In this document: in pieces, positions 24,335-32,095 of the stretch
How the letters are laid out: the number at the start of each line of letters is the position of its first letter
Numbering within the stretch: position 1 is the stretch's first letter
Source: JAFGED01 sp964551295
GTDB taxonomy: Bacteria > Chloroflexota > Anaerolineae > B4-G1
NCBI GenBank assembly: GCA_964551295.1
Contig: CAZKDJ010000012.1
Location: 1-39,011 of the forward strand
DNA length: 39,011 nt
Direction: 5' to 3'
Made by a program: the position numbers and the translations under genes
Notes under the pieces: generated by a model
What the model saw: the letters and a program-made list of their open reading frames with translations, nothing else
Databases searched by the model: none
What the model was told of the DNA's origin: nothing

Positions 24335-25519
24335 ATGAGTGACCGATTCAGGCTGCGCTGGCCCGTAGACGACCACACCATCACCCAGTACTTTGGCGAA
24401 AACCCCCAAATCTATGCCGTGTTCAACCAGGCTGGCCACGAAGGACTTGATTTCGTAGCTCCGGTTGGGGCCAACGTCTACGCTTGCGCCGATGGCGAGG
24501 TGTTTTCCATTCGAAAGCCCAGCAATGGCAATGCCTACGGCCTCCACGTGCGCGTCCGGCACAGAGTGAACAACCGCGAGTATCACACCATCTACGCTCA
24601 CCTATCCGAGGTCCTGACTTCTGTCGGGCAGTTTGTGAGAGCGGGGGACCCCATCGGCCTGGCAGGCGAGACGGGCCACACTTACGGCCCGCACCTGCAC
24701 CTCACCCTCAAGCTGATCGGCGCTCTGACCCCTGGCTACCCAATTGGGGTAGTCGACCCATTGCCGTACCTGCAGCCTGAGGAACCTCTTCAGCCCAGCG
24801 ACCTCGTCGTCTACACCACCGACCGGGTCCGCTTGCGCAGTGGGACCACGACCGCCTCCACACAACTGGCCTGGCTGGACAAGGGCGAGGCGCTCACAGT
24901 GCTGGGAGATGCCGACCAGGCGCGCGCCAGGGTAGGGCAGTACGGGCAGTGGATCCCGGTGCAGCGCGCCGATGGTATGGACGGCTTTGTGGCTGCCTGG
25001 TACGTGCAGTCGGAAGGCGCCACGCCGGTGACCGAGCCGCAGGTGACAGCGCCCGAGTCCCTCGTCGTCTACGCCACGGAGGCGCTGAACGTGCGCAACG
25101 GCCCCTCGACGGGCACCAGCCGCATCGCCATCGCCCTGCCCCACGAGCCGCTGGAGGTCATCGGTGACCGGGAGGCCGCCCTGGTCAAGCTGGGAGACCG
25201 GGGGCAGTGGCTGCGGGTCCTTTTACCCAACGGCACCAGAGGCTACGTCGCCGCTTGGTACGTGCAGACCGATCCGGGTCCGGCACCCGGGAATCTGCTG
25301 ACCGTCTACCCCACCGCGGATATGAACTTTCGCGAGCGCCCCACGGTGCTGGCCAACCGCATCGGGCGACTCGCGCGCAACACGCCGCTCTCCGTCCACG
25401 ACGCCCCCGCCCGCGCGCAGGCGCTGGTGGGCCGGTACGACGAATGGCTCTACGTACAGGCGTCACAGGAACAGTGGGGATGGGTGGCTGCCTGGTACGT
25501 CTCGACTGCACCGGTGTGA
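24335..25519 (+). CDS. M23 (LytM) peptidase-like protein with three SH3 domains
   Basis: Residues 1-145 are a LytM fold with the zinc ligands His35 and Asp39 (GHEGLDF) and HLH at 120-122, so zinc endopeptidase activity on peptidoglycan or another peptide is possible. Three SH3b-like repeats follow (about 155-228, 236-310 and 318-392), each with a turn such as VRLRSGT, LNVRNGPST or MNFRERPTV and a closing VAAWYV. No signal peptide is visible (MSDRFRLRWPVD), odd for a wall enzyme. AAGGAG precedes the ATG. A good terminator follows. Confidence 0.85.
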   Translation: MSDRFRLRWPVDDHTITQYFGENPQIYAVFNQAGHEGLDFVAPVGANVYACADGEVFSIRKPSNGNAYGLHVRVRHRVNNREYHTIYAHLSEVLTSVGQFVRAGDPIGLAGETGHTYGPHLHLTLKLIGALTPGYPIGVVDPLPYLQPEEPLQPSDLVVYTTDRVRLRSGTTTASTQLAWLDKGEALTVLGDADQARARVGQYGQWIPVQRADGMDGFVAAWYVQSEGATPVTEPQVTAPESLVVYATEALNVRNGPSTGTSRIAIALPHEPLEVIGDREAALVKLGDRGQWLRVLLPNGTRGYVAAWYVQTDPGPAPGNLLTVYPTADMNFRERPTVLANRIGRLARNTPLSVHDAPARAQALVGRYDEWLYVQASQEQWGWVAAWYVSTAPV

Positions 25520-25543
25520 ATTCCCCAGTTGACCACTATTTAG

Positions 25544-25580
25544 AGCCGCTTTGATCGCTACAGATCGGGGCGGCTTTTCT
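25544..25580 (+). terminator. Rho-independent terminator after the M23 gene
   Basis: The stem AGCCGCTTTGATC pairs with GATCGGGGCGGCT (three G-T pairs) around GCTACA, followed by TTTTCT. It ends transcription of the M23 gene. Confidence 0.8.
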
Positions 25581-25608
25581 CTACCCCTTGGCAAGGAAAG
25601 GCATCATC

Positions 25609-25720
25609 GTATCCTCTCAATATTCTGGGGAAAATGGCGAAAGTAGGTCGGATTTGCTATCCGACCAGGCGGCGGTTAGCAAAACCGTCCTACATCTGCC
25701 CCGATTTATTGAGAAGATAC
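25609..25720. mobile_element. MITE family A copy 4 (112 bp)
   Basis: The ends GTATCCTCTCAA and TTGAGAAGATAC match the family. It is flanked by a perfect 8-bp duplication GCATCATC (25601-25608 and 25721-25728). The interior shares GTAGGTCGGATT but is longer than in copies 1 and 3. Confidence 0.85.
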
Positions 25721-25733
25721 GCATCATCTTTGT

Positions 25734-25850
25734 CAGGGCAATTGCATTTGGATCAAGAACCAGTTTATTGCCGTCATTCTGGGGAGCGAAGCGCCTACGG
25801 TCGCTCAGAATTACGGATTTGTAAGGCGTCAAGCCAAATGCGATTGCCCT
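25734..25850. mobile_element. Second MITE-like element, adjacent to copy 4
   Basis: AGGGCAATTGCATTTGG (25735-25751) and CCAAATGCGATTGCCCT (25834-25850) form inverted ends with one mismatch. An 11-bp direct repeat ATCATCTTTGT (25723-25733 and 25851-25861) flanks it and overlaps the duplication of copy 4. It holds no gene. Confidence 0.7.
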
Positions 25851-25870
25851 ATCATCTTTGTTGAAAAGTA

Positions 25871-25899
25871 TTGACAGCCACATCAAATTATGGTATCCT
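25871..25899 (+). promoter_or_regulatory. Promoter of the lacI-type gene
   Basis: TTGACA (25871-25876), a 17-base spacer and TATCCT (25894-25899), directly followed by the palindromic operator. Confidence 0.75.
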
Positions 25900-25921
25900 A
25901 TCATCGAAGCGCTTCGATGAT
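25900..25921. promoter_or_regulatory. LacI-family operator, 22-bp perfect palindrome
   Basis: Each arm is ATCATCGAAGC and its complement. The core CGAAGCGCTTCG has the central CG and GAA/TTC arms of LacI-family operators. It starts right after the -10 box and would cover the transcription start, so it is probably the repressor's own operator. Confidence 0.75.
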
Positions 25922-25966
25922 TTTTAGCTCCATCAGTCATTTTCCACACCATATCAGGCGGTGAGT

Positions 25967-26995
25967 ATGCCTACGATGCAAGATGTGGCCAAACGTGCCG
26001 GCGTCGCCTTGAGCACGGTCTCCTACGCGATCAATGGCACGCGCCCCATTTCCGAAGAAACCCGACAGCGCATCTTTGCCGTGATGGATGAGCTGGGATA
26101 CCGGCCCCACGCACTCGCGCGCGGGCTGGCCAGCAAGCGCAGCCGGATCATCGCCCTGCTCTTTCCCGTATCCGAACGAGGTCTGGGCATCACTGAGCTC
26201 GAGTTCGTCACCAGCGCCGCGGACGCCGCTAGGGAGAACGGTTACAACCTGGTGCTATGGCCGTCCGAGATGGACGCCCCGGAAGAGCTGCGCCGGTTGA
26301 CGCAACAGGGTCTGGTAGATGGCATGATCATCATGGAGGTATGCCTGAACGACGAACGCATCGACTTGTTGCGCGAGATCGATTTTCCATTCAGCATGAT
26401 CGGGCGATGCGCGGACACGGACGGACTGGGCTACGTGGACATAGACTTTGAACAGACGGTACGGGAGACGGTGGGCCATCTGGCCGGGCTGGGGCACACG
26501 AGCATCGCTTTTCTGAACCAATCCCAATCGGTGTTTGATAGTGGGTACGGCCCGGCGGTGCGGACGCAGACCAGTTTCGAGCGAGCGGTGGAGGCCGCCG
26601 GGGTTAAGGGCGTCACACGATTCTGTCACGCGGCGCCGCAAGCTGGCTACGAGGTGTTCAACGCGCTATTGGCCGAGTGCCCTGATCTGACCGCCATCGC
26701 GGCCATGAACGAGCGTGCCGTTCCGGGCATCATGCAGGCCGTCGCCGACCGGGACTGGTCCGTCCCCGACGACTTTTCGCTGGTCGGCGTCATCTCGTCG
26801 GTGCATGTGGCGGAGATGACGGTGCCTCCCTTGACGACGGCGGACGCGCCGACGGCCGAGTTAGGCCGCATGGGGACCGAGTTGTTGATCCAACAACTGG
26901 AAGCGCAGGAGGACAGCGCGGTACAGGAGCTGTTGCCGTGCCGCCTAGTGGTGCGAGGCAGTTCAGGGCCTTGCCGCCGAGTTGCGGGAGAGTGA
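25967..26995 (+). CDS. LacI-family transcriptional regulator
   Basis: The N-terminus (TMQDVAKRAGVALSTVSYAING) is a textbook LacI helix-turn-helix with a hinge helix ALARGLASKRSR, followed by a sugar-binding periplasmic-binding-like domain (IALLFPVSERG to the end). ATG 25967 follows GGCGGTGAG; a GTG at 25961 is possible. The operator at 25900 suggests autoregulation. It lies directly upstream of the ABC/alpha-xylosidase genes, so sensing of a sugar taken up by that system is the obvious reading. Confidence 0.9.
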   Translation: MPTMQDVAKRAGVALSTVSYAINGTRPISEETRQRIFAVMDELGYRPHALARGLASKRSRIIALLFPVSERGLGITELEFVTSAADAARENGYNLVLWPSEMDAPEELRRLTQQGLVDGMIIMEVCLNDERIDLLREIDFPFSMIGRCADTDGLGYVDIDFEQTVRETVGHLAGLGHTSIAFLNQSQSVFDSGYGPAVRTQTSFERAVEAAGVKGVTRFCHAAPQAGYEVFNALLAECPDLTAIAAMNERAVPGIMQAVADRDWSVPDDFSLVGVISSVHVAEMTVPPLTTADAPTAELGRMGTELLIQQLEAQEDSAVQELLPCRLVVRGSSGPCRRVAGE

Positions 26996-27056
26996 TTTGC
27001 ACGATTCGATGACTGGCATTCAGGTGTAGACCGACTGTACGAGACTATTAAAGCGA

Positions 27057-27095
27057 GGGAGATGCCGACTGACTTGGCGGTAAGCGGCATCTCCC
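27057..27095 (+). terminator. Hairpin after lacI
   Basis: An 11-bp stem, GGGAGATGCCG with CGGCATCTCCC, around a 17-base loop, 62 bases after the lacI stop. A second hairpin (GGCAACG with CGTTGCC) follows at 27109-27158. No T tract. Confidence 0.5.
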
Positions 27096-27377
27096 CAAGG
27101 TGGCGCAGGGCAACGACGTCCCCGCCGGTTTCCCAGGGAGGAGGCCTTGCCCGTTGCCAGCCCGCCCCATTATACCATAATTGGCCGACAAGTCCCGCGA
27201 GCCTCGATTGGGAATCAGCGTCCCAGCACCAGCTTTTTGGCTTTGATAGAGAAAAGGCGGTGGTTCTAGCGAAGGATAAAGTCGTATTGTACGTCAAGTA
27301 TTGTCCGAGTACAAGGAGCACCAAGAGTTTTTTTCCAATAGGATTGAAAACCGTTTTTGTCTCACCGCGGTTGACCT

Positions 27378-27518
27378 ATGAGTGAAGTTCTAATTGAAAT
27401 GGACGGGATAGAGAAGCGATTTCCCGGTGTCCACGCGCTCAACCAATGCCACATTGGACGCGAACCGCGGGGAGAGTTTAGGTGGAAGGAGGTGGTGCGT
27501 TTCAAGCGATCTCTGTAA
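27378..27518 (+). pseudogene. Remnant of a sugar ABC transporter ATPase N-terminus
   Basis: The frame reads MSEVLIEMDGIEKRFPGVHAL followed by NQCHIG, the typical start of RbsA/MglA/XylG-type ATPases (IxKxFPGVxALxxxxF). Only about 30 residues match, then the sequence diverges to a stop and no Walker A motif follows. It is a leftover of a different sugar importer in front of the present one. Confidence 0.6.
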
Positions 27519-27520
27519 AG

Positions 27521-27550
27521 CTGACACGGTCGATTTTGAGAGAATATATT
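27521..27550 (+). promoter_or_regulatory. Candidate promoter of the ABC operon
   Basis: CTGACA (27521-27526) and TATATT (27545-27550) with an 18-base spacer, 33 bases before the ATG at 27584. Confidence 0.45.
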
Positions 27551-27583
27551 TGATATGGTTTCTGAATTCCTAAGGAGGAAGAG

Positions 27584-29644
27584 ATGCCAAACATGAAGAG
27601 CAGTCACCACAGCTTCTTTTACCTGGGCTTGCTACTTACTTTGAGTGTGTGCGTGCTCCTTGCGGGGTGTTGTGGCACACCAGTAACTGAAGTAGCTACC
27701 CCTGAACCGGCTGAGGCAACTGAAGTGGCCCAGCCAACCGAAGAAGAAGCGCCAATGGCAACAGAGCCGGCCAGCACGTACGGCGAATCTCCTATGCTTG
27801 CAGAAAGAGTTGCTGCAGGCGACTTACCCCCCGTCGAAGAACGTCTGCCAATAAATCCCCGCGTCATCGATGTCCCCGGATCGAGCATCGGCACCTATGG
27901 TGGCGACTTCCGCGATCCGTTCGTTGGGGATGCCTTCTGGTCGTCCCAGATGGTCTTCATGATCACCTGGCATGGCCTGGTGAACTGGAACCAAACCTAC
28001 GACGGTTGGGTGCCCAACATCGCGGAGTCAGTTGACGTCAGTGACGACGCAACCACCTATACCTTCCATCTGCGCAAGGGCCTCAGGTGGTCTGATGGTC
28101 ACCCCTTCACCTCCGACGATGTGCTGTTCTACATTAACGATATCATGGCCAATACCGAAATCACGGGCGGCACGATCCCGAACTCCATTTTGACGCCTGA
28201 TGGAGAGACCCCTCCCACGGCGACCAAGAGCGATGACGCGACCTTCACGATTGAGTTCAATATCCCCTATGGGATGTTCCTGCTCAAGATGTGCACATAT
28301 GATGGTTGGGCCTTCGTCACCGCACCCAAGCACTACCTCGAGCAGTACCACGCCGACTACAATACCGCCGAGAATATCGAAAAGTTGATCGAAGAGACCG
28401 AAGGCGCCACCGACTGGGTAACCCTGTTCGCGGCGCATTCGGCGGTGGGGACTGGCGCTGACCCAGCCATCATCAGCCGTGATGTGAACTATCCGACCAT
28501 GTTCCCCTGGGTGTACACAGAGCCAATGGGCACGGGCACGCAGTTCATCGCGGAACGCAACCCATATTATTACTGGGTCGATAAGAACGGCAACCAGCTT
28601 CCATACATCGACCGCATCGTTGGGACGCAGTACCAGGATGAGCAAACCATGTTGGTCGATGCCCTGGCCGGTAAGTTTGATACAGTCGCGAATACAACCG
28701 ATGAACAGAAGCCCACGTTCGCTGAAAACGAAGCGACCTCCGGTCTGAAGCTGTATCCCACCAAGAGTGAAGGCGGTGGCACGATCAGCATCCTCTTCAA
28801 CCAAACCCACCCCGTCCTGGGCGAGCTTTTCAGCCAGAAAGACTTCCGTATCGGGATGTCGTATGCCATCAACCGTCAAGAGATGATCGACAGTCTCTAT
28901 TTCGGCCAGGGCGTACCGCGTCAGATTTCACCGACCGAAGATTCACCGCTCTACAACGAGCAGCTGACTACTCAGTACCTCGATTACGACGTTGACAAAG
29001 CTAACGAGTACCTCGATAAGGTCCTGCCTGAGAAGGATGCCGATGGCTTCCGTCTCGACCCGGCGACCGACGAAAAACTGACTATCGTGTTCAGTATCCA
29101 GACAGGCGACTACGGCTTGCGTTTCGGTGATGCGGCGACGATGCTCAAGAAGTACTTTGCTGCCGTCGGCGTTGATACTGTCATCGACACCATCACCAAC
29201 GATGAGCTGGGCGATCGCGGCGACGAAAACGGAATTGAAGCCACTATCTTCACTGCCGAAGGCGGCGTTGGTATTACCGCTATTCTCGACCCGCGTTACT
29301 ATGTTCCGAATCAGGGACAGTCGTATTGGGGCAAAGGTTGGTCATTGTGGGTGAGCCAGCCCAACAATGAGGCCAAAGTAGAGCCGCCCGACGACATCCA
29401 GGCACAGATCGATCTCTACAACCAGGTCTTGCAAGCCGCAACTGATGAAGAGCGGATCGCTCTGATGAAGCAGGTGATTCAGAATGCCGCCGACAATTTC
29501 TGGGTGATTGGTATCTCCAGCGCTAATGATGGCTACCATCCGCTGAGCGCCAAGATTGCCAACGTACCGGAAGACTGGATATGGGGCTGGAATCCGGGTG
29601 GTTATGCGATTGCCCTGCCGGAGCAGTGGTATTTCACCGAATAA
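27584..29644 (+). CDS. ABC transporter substrate-binding lipoprotein, SBP family 5
   Basis: This is the extracellular binding protein of the importer. A lipoprotein signal (LGLLLTLSVCVLLAGC, Cys at the lipobox) is followed by an acidic linker (about 35-65) and a family 5 domain: GGDFRDPF, IAESVDVSDDATTYTFHLRKGLRWSDGHPFTSDD and later FRIGMSYAINRQEMID. 686 residues is long but within the range for this family. Family 5 proteins bind peptides or, in several thermophiles and soil bacteria, oligosaccharides. With YicI at the end of the operon, an oligosaccharide is favoured here. AAGGAGG precedes the ATG. Confidence 0.9.
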   Translation: MPNMKSSHHSFFYLGLLLTLSVCVLLAGCCGTPVTEVATPEPAEATEVAQPTEEEAPMATEPASTYGESPMLAERVAAGDLPPVEERLPINPRVIDVPGSSIGTYGGDFRDPFVGDAFWSSQMVFMITWHGLVNWNQTYDGWVPNIAESVDVSDDATTYTFHLRKGLRWSDGHPFTSDDVLFYINDIMANTEITGGTIPNSILTPDGETPPTATKSDDATFTIEFNIPYGMFLLKMCTYDGWAFVTAPKHYLEQYHADYNTAENIEKLIEETEGATDWVTLFAAHSAVGTGADPAIISRDVNYPTMFPWVYTEPMGTGTQFIAERNPYYYWVDKNGNQLPYIDRIVGTQYQDEQTMLVDALAGKFDTVANTTDEQKPTFAENEATSGLKLYPTKSEGGGTISILFNQTHPVLGELFSQKDFRIGMSYAINRQEMIDSLYFGQGVPRQISPTEDSPLYNEQLTTQYLDYDVDKANEYLDKVLPEKDADGFRLDPATDEKLTIVFSIQTGDYGLRFGDAATMLKKYFAAVGVDTVIDTITNDELGDRGDENGIEATIFTAEGGVGITAILDPRYYVPNQGQSYWGKGWSLWVSQPNNEAKVEPPDDIQAQIDLYNQVLQAATDEERIALMKQVIQNAADNFWVIGISSANDGYHPLSAKIANVPEDWIWGWNPGGYAIALPEQWYFTE

Positions 29645-29702
29645 CGGTCAATCGATGATACGCAATGGTGGTGAACCATTGTCGCCAACGTAAAAATAGG
29701 TT

Positions 29703-29728
29703 GGGGGCGGGATGGCCATCCCGCCCCC
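29703..29728 (+). terminator. 26-bp perfect palindrome between binding protein and permease
   Basis: GGGGGCGGGATGG is followed by its complement CCATCCCGCCCCC. With no T-run behind it, partial termination or 3'-end protection of the binding-protein mRNA is likely, giving more binding protein than permease. Confidence 0.5.
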
Positions 29729-29756
29729 CTATATACATCGATGCGAGGTTAGTCTT

Positions 29757-30752
29757 ATGCTGAAATATATCCTCCGACGGTTGTTGTACATGATCCCCGT
29801 CATGTTTATTGTCTCGATCCTGATCTTTGTCACGATTCAATTACCCCCCGGCGATCCCATCACCAAGATGATGGAAAACCAGCGAACGCAGATAAATGTT
29901 CAATTTTCGGAAGAAGATATTGAGATGATGAAGGCACGCTACGGGTATGGTGATCCACTTCCCGTGCAATATGTCAAATGGATCGGGAATATTCTGCTGC
30001 ATGGCGACTTTGGCTATTCTTTCACCAAGCGTGAAGCTGCGGGGAAAGTGATCGCTGATCTCATGCCTTTGACCCTCGCTGTATCATTTGGAAGTTTCAT
30101 TTTTACCTGGGTGGTGGCGCTGCCGATTGGAATTCTCTCTGCTGTCCACCAGTATAGTATTGCCGACTATATCTTTACCTTTATCGGCTTCATTGGCTTG
30201 GCAATTCCCAACTTCTTGATGGCGCTGGTCCTGCTGGTGCTTGGTCTGACCACGTTTCATACCTCGTTTACGGGGTTATTCTCGTCGGCGGAAATTCAAC
30301 AGGCTCCCTGGACCATGGCCAAAGTAGGGGATTTGCTCAAGCATATCTGGGTGCCGATGATAGTTATCGGGACAGGCGGAACTGCCGGATTAATCCGTAT
30401 CATGCGCGCCAACCTGCTGGACGAGCTCCACAAACCCTATGTCGAAACAGCCCGCGCAAGAGGACTTTCGGAGCTACGACTGCTGATCAAATATCCTCTC
30501 CGCCATGCCATGAATCCCTTCGTGAGTGGTTTTGCCTATCTTTTACCCGGTCTGGTCGCCGGTGAGGCGATTGTTGCTACTGTCATGAACCTGCCGACGG
30601 AAGGCCCGGTCTTGCTCAATGCCCTGTTGAACCTGGATGTGTTCTTGGGTGGCGGTTTTCTGTTGATCCTCAGTCTCTTGACTCTTGTTTCAACTCTCCT
30701 GTCCGACATTTTACTGGCCTGGCTCGATCCACGCATCCGGTATGGGAATTAG
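29757..30752 (+). CDS. ABC transporter permease, DppB/OppB type
   Basis: Six membrane helices are expected. The sequence starts MLKYILRRLLYMIPVMFIVS, has QLPPGDPIT, LHGDFGYSF and the EAA loop (VETARARGLSELRLLIKYPLRHAMNPFVS) that contacts the ATPase. The start at 29757 is preferred over a frame from 29712 that covers the palindrome. It has 331 residues. It lies 8 bases upstream of the second permease. Confidence 0.9.
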   Translation: MLKYILRRLLYMIPVMFIVSILIFVTIQLPPGDPITKMMENQRTQINVQFSEEDIEMMKARYGYGDPLPVQYVKWIGNILLHGDFGYSFTKREAAGKVIADLMPLTLAVSFGSFIFTWVVALPIGILSAVHQYSIADYIFTFIGFIGLAIPNFLMALVLLVLGLTTFHTSFTGLFSSAEIQQAPWTMAKVGDLLKHIWVPMIVIGTGGTAGLIRIMRANLLDELHKPYVETARARGLSELRLLIKYPLRHAMNPFVSGFAYLLPGLVAGEAIVATVMNLPTEGPVLLNALLNLDVFLGGGFLLILSLLTLVSTLLSDILLAWLDPRIRYGN

Positions 30753-30760
30753 GAGCACTC

Positions 30761-32059
30761 ATGGCAACTGAAGCAAAAAAAGAAAAAGACATCACCGAAA
30801 ATGACGAGGTTGCTCTTCCTGCCGAAGCCCTCGTGATGGGTGAAGCTGCTGAGCGGGTCGCCGTGGCTTCGCAGTGGCAGTTGATGTGGTGGAGGTTCCG
30901 CAAGCATCGACCGGCGGTGATCAGCCTGGTGGTGATCGTCGTCTTTTACATCGTAGCGATTTTTGCGGGTTTCTTTGCGCCCAAAACCTCCGATCCCTCG
31001 GTTTTGCAGACACCAAATTACACGCCGCCGGGTTATACCCATCAGTCGGAATATGTCAATGCCCCGCCGATGCCCATTCACTGGTTCGATAACGGAACTT
31101 TTGCGCCTTATGTCTATGCGTTCAATAAAACCCGCGATCCCGATACCCTTGTGGAAACCTTTACGGCTGACCCCGATACCAAGATTCGCCTTGGCTTTTT
31201 TGTGCATGGGGATAAATACCATGTAGGGCTGCAAGATATTCCACTTTGTCCGCCCGAATGGAGTAACCACACGGTCTGCAAAATCTTGAATCCGGTCCTC
31301 GGGTTTGTCAGGAGTATCCATTTCACATCCGAGGTTCATTTCTTTGGGCCGATAAATCCTGAGGATCCGTTTTACCCCGCGGGGGCGGATGAAGTGGGGC
31401 GCGACCTGTTGAGCCGTTTGATTTACGCGTCACAAATATCACTATCGATTGGGCTGATCGGTGTCATCTTGACGCTGCTGTTGGGTATTCTCCTGGGCGG
31501 ACTATCGGGGCTGGTTGGCGGTTGGGTTGATGACCTGATCCAACGCAGCATCGAAGTTCTGCGAGCCATCCCGGATATCCCGTTATGGATGGCGCTGGCG
31601 ATCGCGATGCCACCCAAGCTGGATCCTGTGTTTGTCTATTTTGGAATCACCATTATCCTGTCACTGCTGCGGTGGACGGATATGGCGCGCGTGGTGCGAG
31701 GCAAGTTCCTATCGTTGCGAGAGGAAGATTATATTACCGCCGCCAGACTTGATGGTGTACCGCGTCGCCGCATCATCACGAGACACATGGTCCCTTCGTT
31801 CATGAGTCACATTATTGCCTCGATGACTTTGTCTATCCCGGGCATGATCCTGGGCGAATCGGCGCTAAGTTTCCTGGGGATTGGGTTACGGCCTCCCGTT
31901 GTCAGTTGGGGAGTTATGCTCAATAAAGCCATCAACGTCGTCGTTGTTATTAGCAAACCCTGGCAGCTGCTGCCCGGCCTGGCGATCTTTATTACGATCC
32001 TGGCTTTCAATTTCTTGGGCGATGGTCTGCGCGACGCCGCCGATCCGTATCATCATTAA
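30761..32059 (+). CDS. ABC transporter permease, DppC/OppC type
   Basis: A cytoplasmic N-terminus leads to a first helix (VVIVVFYIVAIFAGFFA), then an unusually long extracytoplasmic segment of about 140 residues (KTSDPSVLQ to HFFGPINPEDPF), then five helices with the EAA loop (ITAARLDGVPRRRIITRHMVPSF). 432 residues against about 300 in the E. coli protein; the long loop is typical of larger members in this family and may touch the binding protein. GGAG precedes the ATG. Confidence 0.9.
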   Translation: MATEAKKEKDITENDEVALPAEALVMGEAAERVAVASQWQLMWWRFRKHRPAVISLVVIVVFYIVAIFAGFFAPKTSDPSVLQTPNYTPPGYTHQSEYVNAPPMPIHWFDNGTFAPYVYAFNKTRDPDTLVETFTADPDTKIRLGFFVHGDKYHVGLQDIPLCPPEWSNHTVCKILNPVLGFVRSIHFTSEVHFFGPINPEDPFYPAGADEVGRDLLSRLIYASQISLSIGLIGVILTLLLGILLGGLSGLVGGWVDDLIQRSIEVLRAIPDIPLWMALAIAMPPKLDPVFVYFGITIILSLLRWTDMARVVRGKFLSLREEDYITAARLDGVPRRRIITRHMVPSFMSHIIASMTLSIPGMILGESALSFLGIGLRPPVVSWGVMLNKAINVVVVISKPWQLLPGLAIFITILAFNFLGDGLRDAADPYHH

Positions 32060-32095
32060 TCATTTTAGCCAGACTCTAATCATTTAAGGTAAGCT

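Larger units (their letters stand above)
26996..27583. other. 588-base gap between lacI and the ABC operon
   Basis: It holds two hairpins (27057-27095 and 27109-27158), a degenerate fragment of a sugar ABC ATPase at 27378-27518, a promoter-like pair at 27521-27550 and a strong ribosome site AAGGAGG before the binding protein. A half-site-like ATTCGATGA of the lacI operator lies at 27004-27012, but no second full palindrome was found. Confidence 0.5.

Noticed and set aside
27340..27370. Second LacI-type operator around GAAAACCGTTTTTG
   Set aside because: It is not a true palindrome and does not share the half-sites of the operator at 25900.
28028..28879. 283-codon minus-strand frame inside the binding protein gene
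   Set aside because: Overlaps a well-supported gene and has no recognisable domain.
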